A stretch of 64,000 bases of DNA from Colletotrichum lupini (taxonomy: Eukaryota; Ascomycota; Sordariomycetes; Glomerellales; Glomerellaceae). The notes beneath the pieces were generated by a model, which worked only from the letters and a program-made list of their open reading frames with translations, was not told where the DNA came from and did no database searches. Shown here in pieces: positions 1 through 10,864 of this stretch. The stretch spans positions 2,294,001 to 2,358,000 of the forward strand of contig NC_064673.1 in the NCBI RefSeq assembly GCF_023278565.1, written 5' to 3'. Each line of letters opens with the position of its first letter. The stretch's first letter is position 1. The position numbers and the translations under genes were made by a program.

Positions 1-2255
1 TGATAATTGTAAAGACAGAAAGGTAAGAACTCAGTCCCCAATGTCATCACATTATGAAAACATCGCACAATGGGTTTTGACGAGAACGGATAGACGAAAT
101 GCGACCGCGAAACGCCGTGCTCAAGCTGTGTGGCCTCAAAGCTCATATGTCGCCTGACGCATCGCTCATCCGAGAGACGGCAGCGCGTCCTCATCTCGCC
201 CCGCTATGATGAGGCCATAGAAAGTGTTGACCGCTCGCTGAAAGAAGTGTCCCAGGCGGTGCAGCAGCTACTCGAAATCAACCAGCAAAAGTCGAACTCA
301 TCACCACTCGTCTCCCCAACATCCTTCATCGGCAATCACTCCCCCAACATTCCAGGCTTGTCTGAGGGATACAGAGGCGAATCTTCTTTCAAAGCGCATG
401 TTCACCGGGTCACCGATGCACTCAAGGATGCAGCTGCAGACCTTGAGTCTACTTTGGGCGACGATTCGGCGCTCTCTGCGACCGTGCAAATGATCAACCA
501 GGCTACGGGTAGTGAAGGGAGTAGTCCCGCTCACACCGGCAACTCTCCATTGACCGTGCAAGCCCAGCATCCCGAGTTGGAGGGCAGGAGCCTTCCGTCA
601 ACTGAGCGCGTTCTGAAGCTCCTTCGACTGTGTCAGACTGAAAAGCAGCGGTTTTTCATCGACGTCCCCGTGATTGACGAACAAGAGTTTGGTGGGTATT
701 GCCAAAAAGTTTGCTTTGCCATCACCGACTTCTCTTCTGTGGATTGGATCATTGTCAACGCCGGTCTGTTTTTCTTGCTTCAAGGACTCAAACCCCATCA
801 TTTTGCTCTCGTCGGCTTCAACGAGTTAGACATCGAGGCATACTCTCAACTCCTCAAGGCCAACCTTGAAGCTGCAATACAGTCTTTGAGACTTTGCAGC
901 GACCCTTCTATACAAGCATGCCAAGCCCTTGCAGTCCTGGTAAGTCTCGAGCGATTGCCGCTGAAACTCAATTCCCAGTACTGACGAAAAAGTACACGTT
1001 TTGCAACAAAACAGGCCAGAGTACACTTGCGTGGCAGCTCATATCGGCCGCGTCGAGAATGTGCATCGACCTCGGTTGGCATAGACTACCCAGCAATGAG
1101 CCAGAGTTCTCAAAAAGGCGACAAGTGTTTTGGCATGTTTATGTCCACGACAAAAGCATGGCTTTTACAATGGGCAGGACGCCGTCGATTCCTCCCTACG
1201 ATGTCTCCACCGAGCGGCCATCCATCCCCAAGGACTGCGTTCCGGGTGTGCCAGTACAGTAAAGCATCCCTTTTTGCCTTTTCCCCGCAACTATTATGCT
1301 GACAGCACCTTGAGCCTCTATTCTGGATTCGTCGAGTACGCGTTTATTGTTGGCGATATGCACGTTGAGCTATTTTCTGCTTCAGCGCTTCGACAGCCGC
1401 TAGAGACACGAAGCCAAAGGGCCAAGTCGGTAGTTTCCAAGTTGCTTGAAGTCAACACGCGTAACAAACAGGTGGGTTTCGGTGATCATGCTGTTCGAAA
1501 GGACTTTTCTGAATTCCGCAGTCTATCGGACATAACCCTCCCGACGACGATCTCTATAAGGCGCTTGCCGTGCTGCTCGACTTCATGATGTACGGTCTTG
1601 TTACGATAGCTTATCGTGTCATCCCATGCGATGAAGCAAGCGATAGTCCACTGAAATGCAGCAACGAATGCACGGAGGCTGCTCGAAGTGCCCTTCGTAC
1701 AATTGTGAGGGCATTCAAATCCTGGGGCCATCTCAGAATCACTGGATGGACAATGCTCCTCAACATGTATGCTCACACATGACGCTGCTGTGATTCTTGA
1801 TGCATATTTAATAACATTTCATTAGGATGTTCTCTCTAGTACCCTTTGCCAGCTTTGTAGTGCTCGCGGGACACACCGTGGCAACGGCGTCCGAAGAGGA
1901 CCTAACACTCCTCTGCAGCGCAGTCTCTGCCATTGAACCCACATCAATCAGCTCGCCTTCAGCCAAGAAGCTGTACGATGTGTGTAAGACGTTCTATGAG
2001 CTCGCTAGCTTTGCTGCCAAGCGAAGATCCTTGATAAGCAAGAGGCCACCGCATACAGAGCAGGTGTATGGACAACGGGAACTTGGGGATATTCCTTCTT
2101 TACCGGAGGTCAATTTCGCAGTACCTCCGTACGATCACATCATGGCTCCTCAAGACTGGGACGCCGTGATGAATGAGTTCGATCTGGGCACTGGAGCCAG
2201 CGCTATGGCTTCCTTTGTAGAACCTTACATACCTTATGATGGTAGATTGCCCTGA
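1..2255 (+). CDS. Zn2Cys6 fungal transcription factor, 5'-truncated by window edge
   Basis: Nuclear regulator of the Gal4-type binuclear zinc cluster class with a fungal-specific transcription factor middle domain. The window begins inside the zinc cluster. The visible bases encode D-N-C-K-D-R-K, then an intron at 23-93 (GTAAGA...ATAG), then T-K-C-D-R-E-T-P-C-S-S-C and a final Cys six residues later, which gives the spacing C-x2-C-x6-C-x5-C-x2-C-x6-C if the codon cut by the edge is Cys. Further introns inferred by phase are 940-1019, 1259-1305, 1472-1521 and 1767-1825. The 940-1019 acceptor is the least certain. The middle-domain signature is the stretch around SAASRMCIDLGWHR. About 649 codons are visible, ending in TGA at 2255. 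It converges on the amidase 80 bp away. Target genes cannot be told from sequence. Confidence 0.85.
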
Positions 2256-2335
2256 AGTATCATGCAACACGTATTAGACCAATTTGAAATTCGAACCAAG
2301 GCTGGTTGATCTGTTTACTACGAAAGCAATTCAAC

Positions 2336-4072
2336 TCAGAGCTTTGCGTTCACACCTGTGACCTTGCAAGCTGCATCTACGCTAGCCATGACCTGAACCA
2401 GTCGATCATCCCGCAACCTTGGTACAACGACCTGAACACTCAGCGGCGTCCCTAGGTAGATCTTTCGGTCAATCTTCTTCTCGTCCCACAGCTCTCTGTT
2501 CCTCTCGTCCCAGCTACTCAGGATCTTTCCACCTTGTGGCCGACCAAGCTGCAGATCACTCTCCCTCACGTCTCGCACTGGTACTGTTCCTGCAGGATAG
2601 TCAAGCATCACCCAACTGCTAGTCAAACCGACAGCATTGTATCCTTCGATGGGCGGCACAGGGTGCGGCGCAACCGGACATATCACAGCATCCAGCTTCT
2701 CTCGCCTGCGACCGTGTTCATCGTTCTCGACCCACATCTTGAGCATCTCCCGCTCCAACGTTGCTCGTTGTGCCTGAAGCTGAGCAACTTGCGTAAGTGG
2801 CAGCGGCTTCCCCTTCTTGAATCGTGCTGCTGTCCAAGGTACTAGGGGCTCGCCTGTTGCTTCAATCATCTCGGCCATGGTGACGGAGCCGTCGACGCCC
2901 ATGAGCTTGTTCATGACTGACTGTGCCTTGGTGAGTGCCGCGGGGCATGACAGCTCAACCACCTTCACACCGCGTGTGTGCGAAAGAGCTGAAGAGACCT
3001 CGTCCAGCATATGATCAAGAGGTGGATGAATGCTGCAATTTCCATCCGTGCGAAGAACGCCGATAACCAACTCCCCGTTCTTGCCGCAGCCCGAGATCGA
3101 CGACACTCTCAAGCTGGAGGGCCATGATGCGGGCATGCAATCCTCGCCCCATAAAGCTGCCCGAGGGACGATCTCACGCAGGAGAGCATCTATGTCCTCA
3201 ACACTACGGCCAATAGGGCCTGCAACAGCTTGCACGGAAGTGCGGCTCATACCGTCAATGCCAGTAAGAACTTGTCCGCCGTACGGAACGCGGCCATTGG
3301 AGGGCTTGAAGCCATAGACACCGTTACACATAGCAGGCACGCGGATGCTGCCACCAATATCGGTTCCGATTCCAATCATGGAACCCTTCATGGCCACGAG
3401 GACGCCCTCGCCGCCAGAGGATCCGCCAGCGGTGCACAGTCGGTTGATAGGATTCATGGTCCGGCCAAAAACGTTGTTGACGGAATCCAGACTTCCGAGA
3501 GTTTGCGGGATGTTGGTCTTGGCGATGATGACGCACCCCAAAGAGAGCAGGAGATCAACCAGCGGCGCATTGGAGGATGCGGGCTTGTGGCACAGATATG
3601 CCAGCCCCATTGAGGTGTCGACGCCTGCAACGTTGAATGTGTCTTTTACGGAGACGGGGAGGCCGTGGAGGGGGCCGAGGGGGGCGCCGTGTTCGCGGAG
3701 GTAGTCATCGAGAAATTGAGCCCGGTCCAAGGCGGTGTCGAACAAGGGTTCCGTCAAACAATTCGTGAGTTGCTGCGCTATGGCACTTCGGTGGCAGAAG
3801 GCCTCGGTGACTTGTCTAGCTGAGAGTTTGCGCGTCCCTATGGCCTTGAGCAGAGTTGGAATCGTATAAGTTTCGGTAATTGAGATTTCTGATTGAGACA
3901 AGAATTGGCGCGGCATGTCAAGAACTCTCTGTGGCCCGTCACCTGGTTGAGGCGGGTCATTCGGGATGGCCTTGATTGGGATGTGCCATTTTGATGAGAT
4001 GCGCGCTGCTCTCTCAGCCTGTTTACGTTGTGCAATGGCCTTCCACGGGGCTTCTCGAGATTGAGAAGACAT
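2336..4072 (-). CDS. Amidase (amidase signature family, acetamidase-like)
   Basis: Single-exon gene for 578 residues. It should hydrolyse carboxylic amides to acid and ammonia, as in fungal acetamidases used for nitrogen scavenging; the substrate is not predictable. The catalytic Lys-cisSer-Ser triad is visible: K143 in VSVKDTF, S218 in GGSSGG and S242 in DIGGSIR. The spacing of 99 residues between Lys and nucleophile Ser is the same as in fatty acid amide hydrolase. The ATG at 4072 gives the usual helical N-terminal region before the catalytic core. There is no signal peptide, so it is probably cytosolic. It is convergent with the upstream regulator. The length fits fungal amidases of about 540-580 residues. 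Confidence 0.93.
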   Translation of the reverse strand: MSSQSREAPWKAIAQRKQAERAARISSKWHIPIKAIPNDPPQPGDGPQRVLDMPRQFLSQSEISITETYTIPTLLKAIGTRKLSARQVTEAFCHRSAIAQQLTNCLTEPLFDTALDRAQFLDDYLREHGAPLGPLHGLPVSVKDTFNVAGVDTSMGLAYLCHKPASSNAPLVDLLLSLGCVIIAKTNIPQTLGSLDSVNNVFGRTMNPINRLCTAGGSSGGEGVLVAMKGSMIGIGTDIGGSIRVPAMCNGVYGFKPSNGRVPYGGQVLTGIDGMSRTSVQAVAGPIGRSVEDIDALLREIVPRAALWGEDCMPASWPSSLRVSSISGCGKNGELVIGVLRTDGNCSIHPPLDHMLDEVSSALSHTRGVKVVELSCPAALTKAQSVMNKLMGVDGSVTMAEMIEATGEPLVPWTAARFKKGKPLPLTQVAQLQAQRATLEREMLKMWVENDEHGRRREKLDAVICPVAPHPVPPIEGYNAVGLTSSWVMLDYPAGTVPVRDVRESDLQLGRPQGGKILSSWDERNRELWDEKKIDRKIYLGTPLSVQVVVPRLRDDRLVQVMASVDAACKVTGVNAKL

Positions 4073-6483
4073 GATTGTGCAAGCTACGGGCTAATTACCT
4101 GGGTTCTGGCTTTGATTGACTATTCACTTGGAGGCGGTCAACGATTGGGTTGTGTGTTGTTAGATTTACTATCTCAGCATGCCCAACAGTAGGCGGGGTC
4201 GATTGTATACTGTCATCAGGACCTCGGCACTCCATCGACGCACAGAGGATGTTTCCCGCCGGCACTGGGGTGAACCACCAAGCTTCTGTGTTGTGTTACG
4301 TATGAGTAGAGACAACGCGGGGAATGCCTAACAATTACCCCAACTACAAGATCTCTGTGCCAAGTACACTAACTATCCTGTCGGCGTTCACGGACCGCCC
4401 GGCCCTTGCGGAGTAATTTCCATTTATACTGACCATGGCCCGAGGAAACGGAAACCCGCGTTGCCCCGAGCTTGCGGCCCTCACGGTACGGAACGAATCT
4501 AACACGGCATCGAGATCCTGCAGGGCATGGATGTCGGTTTCAAGCAAACTGTGCAAACAGTGCGTCCATTAGCCCGGTCCAGGTTGGTTTCCGGGAATCT
4601 TGCGCAAGCAAACGATCTTGAAGTCCTCGGGGCATAATCCTAGAGGCTTCTACATGCTGTTCGTGTTATCGGGGATCAGATCCGCAGTCTTCGAAGGATA
4701 CGTTCAGGGAGAAAATTGATAGAATCTTGTCCAGAGTGTCAAGTTCACGCCGTCATCCGGTCCGACACTGGCGAGGACACAGATCGTCCTGCTTGGTGTT
4801 CAATGGCCGATGAGTTCCCTACCCAAGGTCTACCCGAGATACCTTTGTATCATCAACTCAATGAGCCTTGGAATATTGCAGAAAAAGATTGTCTTTCTGG
4901 GGGTTCCGAACTTTTCCCACATTGTTTCTATTGTTCTATCTCTTAGCTAGGCCAAGACTGTTCGTGGACGGGCGGGGCCCTGGAGTAGTTTGGGCACAAG
5001 TCCATACTGTGCGGAGAGGGAATAATTCCAATCCGCCAACATCAGACCGCTAGCCTTTAAACTAATTACTCCCTTGCGAGCTCTGTGAATGCCCATCCTC
5101 TTCAACAATACCCCCACAACGGTCCTGATCGCAACATGTTGTACAAGTGACCTGTGTTCGATCCAATAACCTGGGAATGTCCTACTACCTTATCTTACCT
5201 ACTAAGTTGACGAATCTGTGATGGATACCGCATACACAAAGGCAAACAGCAAGGTTGGCAACATGGCTGCAAAGTCCCAAATCGTCACATCAAGCCACCC
5301 GTCCAGAAGGAATTATGTGTAACCCTCCTGTCTGCTCGAAGATATCTGTCAAATATAAAGGGTGCCGCGGGAGTGGCGCCTGCTAATACCTATTGTCACC
5401 TGTGGACCGTGGCGGGCTGAATCCAGCCAAGTGACTGCCTGCATGAGAGTGTCACAGTGCATCCATCCCGTGGGAGCATGGATTCTTCCTCGCCTGCGGC
5501 GAAGCCAACCTGCTGGTCCAATCAAACCCATCGCACCCTGAACGACCATGTTGCCGCTTCCAACGACATTGAGCAAACAAAAGTTGAGCCCAATCCCATG
5601 CGGCATCACAACGGAGTCCCACATATTGCCCTACCATCCCTGGGGGCCATCTCCGAAGCTGTGTGCAGAATCCCGACCCCCAAAACTCGGAGGCTCAGCG
5701 TTGGGGTTGGTGCCGTAGTCGAAAGCTCGCCACGTCTCAAGTGGTAACTGTGTATGCTCTTTTCCGAGTACACATGCAAGTCAAGTCACCGTCCGTCTCC
5801 ATTGAATGCCGGCGGTAGACTCGGCGGTGCGGCGGCTCAGCGCTTGACGTTGCCTTCACCAAAGCTACCCAACCAAGCAAACATACCGGGCGTCCAATGG
5901 CGATCCATGATATCCTGGAAGACAAGTCAAGTTGAGGGATCTCCGGCTTGGATTGATATGATCATTCCCTCGAACAAACGAAATACACGGATCCACCGAG
6001 TACCGAGAAGCATGCAATCCGGGCCGCAAGCCACCTTGGAGTCGGAGAAGCGCCATGATAAGTGATATATGTCTTTCTGCGGCGGCCGCGCCGTAAAGAT
6101 GGACATTGTTTGCTGAAGAGTTGCCAAAAGAAGGTATCACCCGCGGCAAGGGTAATTATTCTGCCACAATCCTTTCAGCCAAGTCTTCATGTTCATAACC
6201 AACACGAGCTGCGTGACGAGGGGCCAAAATCAAGGCAGCGGGTAATACTAGCCCCCAATGACACTCTGAAACCTTCCGCGATCATGTAAATAGATGTCTA
6301 CTCGCGCGATTACCAGCTGTTATTTGATATGTCGAAACTTCCATGTGATAATGGGTCTCTAGCTCTTTGAGACATTGAATAATCTTATAAGAAAAACCAA
6401 AGATCCTCTGGATCATGGATGTTCTCTTTCCTCTTTCTGAATGACGTAGAAGTTTTGGTTTGACACTCATCAAGGCTCTGATC
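4073..6483. other. Intergenic, no supported gene
   Basis: About 2.4 kb between the divergent starts of the amidase and the P450. Overlapping open frames of 60-105 codons occur on both strands, densest at 5350-6150, but none carries a motif I recognise and none can be joined by plausible splice sites. The sequence holds the promoters of both neighbours. I see no repeat or RNA gene. Confidence 0.5.
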
Positions 6484-8388
6484 ATGTTTACCTTAGTGCT
6501 CGGAGAAGCTTGTTTGAGCGGCGCGGGACGAGATGCCCTCGCCAAGGCCGCATGCTCTGTATTGATCTTGAGCACTCCCTTCCTTCTCACTTATCTTCTC
6601 ACCTCTATCCGGTTTCTCTGGAAGAATCAACGTTACGAGAAGCTAGGAAATAGGCGGCTTGTCATACCTCCATACTTTGTTCCCGGACTTGGCCACGCCT
6701 ATGCGATTCTCTTCAACGCCGAGAAATTCCTTCGTCCTCTCCAGTATGTGACATGATGGAAATCCACCTCAGATTTATGCTTGCTGATACCAGCCTTAGG
6801 TCTCGCCTACATGATACCGTTATATCCCTCTCAGTACCTGCAAGTTCGCTTTGCTATGTCCTTCCCGGTGAAGGCGTGCGGTCACTCTTCAAGGGGCCTC
6901 GAGACCTCGTCCCAGTACCTGGGATCTTCGATGCCTTGACAATCTTCTTCGGCTTGGAAGCGGTGGACTATCATGTGTTCGACCACGATCACATCTCGGC
7001 ATTCGAGACGCGTGACGAAGCAGGACTCACAACTTCTCATCCGGACGCATCCCGAAGAATCATGGAACATCAACGAAAAGACTTCATCACCTTCTTGAAC
7101 GGGGAGAATCTGAGGCTTGTGATGGATAGATTCTCTTCCAACTTCAGTCAACGACTGTGCTCAAAGAACGCTTCTGTTCCTAACCAAGATCCCGTCGCCA
7201 TCCCTGATTTGTACAACTTCGTTCGCGACACCATTTTCAGTGCGGAAGTCGAGGCGCTGTATGGGAAGCACATCTTCAGGCTTTGCCCATCATTTTGTGA
7301 AGACTTTTGGGCTTTTTACGATGCATTCCCTGTTGTCTCACGTGGGAGCCCACGATGGATGTATCCGTCCCAGTACCGTCGGCGCGACCGCTTAATCAGG
7401 AGTCTGAGCAAGTGGAGAGACTGGTGCAACTCTAACAGTAACAACGATGATGCGGAACCGGGTGATGCTGAGTCTGATCCTATCTGGGGCACCCGCTACG
7501 TGAGGAACATGGTCCGGCGCTATGAGGATCTCGGGTTCTCGGATGCCGGAACTTCGAGCGTCATCCTAGGCTTCTTATTTGTGTAAGTCCACTTACTCCC
7601 AGTCTTTGCAAGTTGGAGGTGGACTTGGTCTAATATCATCATACAGAACAACTGCAAACACCATTCCAGCCGCCTGCTGGATGATGCTGCATACTCTCCT
7701 GGACGCAACTCTTACGTCCAGATTAAGACACGAGTTAGACATTAGAAACGACAGCAAGGCAGCATCACTAGACTGCACAGCATTGTCATCGGCTCCGCTA
7801 CTGAACTCAGTCTATCGAGAAACATTAAGACTTCATGTTGCCGGCGCTATCGGCCGCAAATCGGTCGGTGCCGGTCTCCGTCTCCACGGGGATTCCTTCT
7901 CCACTTTACCATCGGGGACCACCGCCTTATCAGCAAGCTGGCTCGGCGGCCTCGACGGAGCCATCTGGAACACGGGCCGGACCATCAACGGGGTCAAAGA
8001 GCACTCTCTTGATTCCTTCTGGCCAGAGCGGTTCCTCGAGTACCCCGATGATCCGACAAGCGGTCCGCTTCGGAAGTCTAACTTGGTGATGCACAACTAC
8101 ACTGTATCGGAGAAGTACGTGCGCGATGATTCCAAGGCTAAACTGTCAAATCCATCAGCGCTGCGAGGGCACTTTTTCCCCTTTGGAGGAGGCGCTTGGA
8201 GGTGTCCGGGCGAGACATTGGCAAAGAATACTATTCTTGTCTCCGTCTTTCTCATTCTAAGGGACTTTGACGTGGAGATTTTGGATCCGGCGGATGCGGC
8301 CAAGGCTCGGTCACATCATCGAGCTATGCCATTTGGATCGCATGCATTTGATAGAGAGGTACCAGTGAGGATTCGCCCGCGATGTTGA
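6484..8388 (+). CDS. Cytochrome P450, CYP7/CYP8-like I-helix
   Basis: Haem-thiolate monooxygenase of 594 residues in three exons (introns 6744-6799 and 7583-7646, both phase-checked). The first ATG in frame, at 6484, is chosen; the open frame upstream of it has no ATG. A hydrophobic N-terminal segment (about residues 25-45) would anchor it in the ER. The K-helix ExxR is E406-T-L-R409. The haem loop is FGGGAWRCPG with the Cys ligand at about 534. The I-helix reads ANTIPA near residue 351 instead of the usual A/G-G-x-D/E-T-T. An ANTxPA pattern is known from the CYP7/CYP8 families (sterol 7-alpha-hydroxylase, prostacyclin synthase), so the substrate may be a sterol or oxylipin. That is inference. 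It is a standalone gene, not visibly clustered. Confidence 0.9.
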
Positions 8389-8939
8389 GGAAAGCATACT
8401 TTAGAACATAAGTGGAGTTTAGCATTTTCTTGATCTAAGTCGGCTCTTACTCTTAGTAAATAATCCGCATGAGCTACATCATAAGATAGACGTACATATG
8501 ATACAAATGAAGTAGAAAGAGCTTAGTCTCTCTCGTGTTTGATACAGCATGGAGTTTTTTCACAGTTCGTTGCATGTCAGTTGCCGATCTGCTGCAAATA
8601 CGAGTTCTCAAAGAGCTTGGTAAACGCAGCAATTTCGAGAGATTTCCTTATCGGCTCACCCCCTTCATCGAAGTTGACTCTTCAACGTTGAACCTTGACA
8701 ATGAGGACATTTCCCGTGGAAAATCCCCTTCAAATTGAACTAAAAGCTCCACTCATCTCCTAAAATCGGAGTCAGCCCCTGGCAAGAGGAGTTCTATTTC
8801 CCCTCATATTACCGAGTCAAGATAAGGATTCTCCCCTGAAAGGTTCAATACAAACACCAGTTCATCCGAAGTTTTCCAACCCGCCGTTCACTCATGAACC
8901 TGGCTCAAGACAGTTTCTGAGTGGCAAGCCTCATCAGCC
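8389..8939. other. Intergenic
   Basis: Spacer of 551 bp between two plus-strand genes. It contains the 3' end of the P450 transcript and the promoter of the nucleoside hydrolase. No motif, repeat or additional gene seen. Confidence 0.5.
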
Positions 8940-10011
8940 ATGGTCTCAGCGTCCATCGCGAGAGTCGCAGCCGCCGCGCTGGCCATACTGCCGGCGTTGG
9001 CAGCGCGCAAAAACATTATCATCGATACTGACATCTTCAGTGACTGCGAGTCAGTGCCACCCATGTCCCCCCAATCCTCACCAAACACCCAGGCTCTAAC
9101 ATCACAACAGTGATACCGGCGCCCTTCTCCTCGCGGCAACCTCACCAGACGTGAATCTCCTCGGTGTCAACGTCAACTACCCTTCAACATACTCCGTAAC
9201 GGCAACCTCGGCAATCCTCGCTCACTATGGCCTTGGAGATGTCCCCATCGGCGCACGCAGGCCAATGACAGATGAGCCTTTCTTCGACATCTTCGCCTAC
9301 GACCTAGGCGAGTACGCGAGCAAGATCTCATATCACTACTCGGGCGGCTCGCTCCCCTTTGGCCAGGCCGAAAACGCCTCGGACGCGGTGACGCTCTACC
9401 GCAAGATCCTCGCCGGGGCCGACGAGCCCGTGACCATTGTCTCCATCGGCTTCTTCGAGAACCTCTCCGCGCTCCTAAACTCCACCGCCGACGCTGTCTC
9501 TAACCTCACGGGCCCCGCGTTGATTGCAAGCAAGGTCTCGGAGCTGGTTGTCATGGGCGGCGAGTACCCGTCCGGTCGTGAGTTCAACTTCTTTGGCGAT
9601 AACCCTTCACACACGGCGCACGTCGTGAACAGCTGGAAGGGGCGTGTGGTTTTCTGCGGCACTGAGGTTGGCTCAATCGTGCTGTCCGGAGCGAAGCTGC
9701 TCGCCGAGGGCCCGGTATCGGACCCGGTCCGGCAAGCTTACATTTACTACAACTTTTATCGGCCCCGGCAGTCGTGGGATCCACTGACGGTATTGTATGC
9801 TATGCAAGGTCTCGGGGACATCTTTGAATACGGTAACAAGTATGGGCGCAACTTTGTCCATGCCAATGGGTCGAATGAGTGGGTCTATGATCGGAATGTC
9901 ACTAATCAGCACTGGTTGAACCTCAAGGTGGACAATACCACGGCGGCGGCGGCGCTGGACAAGTTGTACTTGGAGGGAGCGTGGTCGGTGGTGAACGGGA
10001 CATCGGCATGA
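8940..10011 (+). CDS. Secreted inosine-uridine-type nucleoside hydrolase
   Basis: Hydrolyses the N-glycosidic bond of ribonucleosides to free base and ribose. The protein has 336 residues in two exons. The intron at 9050-9110 interrupts the signature motif. After splicing the N-terminus reads DTDIFSDCDDTGALLLA, which holds the Ca-binding DxD-x3-D-x-DD cluster of the family. The start at 8940 gives a clear signal peptide (MVSASIARVAAAALAILPALAA) ending at Ala-Arg, so the enzyme is probably extracellular or vacuolar. Several N-x-S/T sequons support passage through the secretory route. Secreted nucleoside hydrolases occur in fungi and could serve salvage of external purines. The start would be missed if the first exon were overlooked. 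Confidence 0.9.
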
Positions 10012-10864
10012 AGGACCTCTACCGTTGCTCTCACTTTGGAGGGCCAACTATTCGAGTGAATCTAAGCTTAATATTTGGCGTCGATAACGCTGCATGCCGG
10101 CTCTTTCACGTGTGCTTCGTGCGCTGAGACTCGACGGACTCCATTAGTCAACCCCTCGACCGAATGCGAGCCTTGGTAATCCTCCCGATATCTCACCACA
10201 CTCTGATCGCCGTGAAATCTCCTTCTTGAGCACTCTCGGTATCGGCCATCATTCCGGTCACGCCAACTGAAGCAACTCTGTACACAATACGCGCCAAGAT
10301 CACGTTGCATTCGCGCCGGCGATGGTAACAAGGGGGTTATGCAGGATACCACCTTCCTCATGCCCCTCGTTCCCCGTTGATGGATTTCCAGATTTCCCTG
10401 CTTGTGCCATCTGAACCGCTGCAACAAGGCCGTTGAGATGCTGCGGCACAGAAAAAACTTCTTACTAGAATCGACAGGTTCCGAGCTCGTGACGAAGGGA
10501 TCCCTCCACTGCAACAGTGAGAAGACCACAGTATGGACCTCTATCTTTCGCTCTTATCTTGCTCAATTGCTCTCAGTAAACTCGTGTTGCCCCGCATTCC
10601 CAGGTCGCTTCATCTATCCGAATGTCAGTTTTGGGCGATTTTTGGTGGAGAACGTGCCCCCTCAACACCACACGGCGATAATGTCAAATGCGACGTAGAT
10701 GACCAAGGGCAAGGGGTTCCAAAGCGCGCCCATCATCTTATTCGAATATTAGAAGTATAAATAAGCATATCATGTAGGAACAATATCCCTGGCTTCCTCG
10801 TAACTCTGAGCTATAGGACTACGAGGTTCTTTGAGGTTCTTTGTAACACAGAAACTAGCTCATC
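10012..10864. other. Intergenic
   Basis: Spacer of 853 bp. The last 110 bp form the promoter and leader of the subtilase, with a TATA box at 10755-10763 and a short direct repeat of GAGGTTCTTT near 10823-10842. Nothing else recognised. Confidence 0.5.
10755..10763 (+). promoter_or_regulatory. TATA box of subtilase gene
   Basis: GTATAAATA lies 102 bp upstream of the subtilase ATG, a distance typical of fungal TATA promoters with a short leader. Assigned by sequence and position only. Confidence 0.5.

Noticed and set aside
5349..6149. Cluster of minus- and plus-strand frames of 60-105 codons as a possible decayed gene
   Set aside because: No recognisable motif in any frame and no consistent splice joins; frames on both strands overlap.
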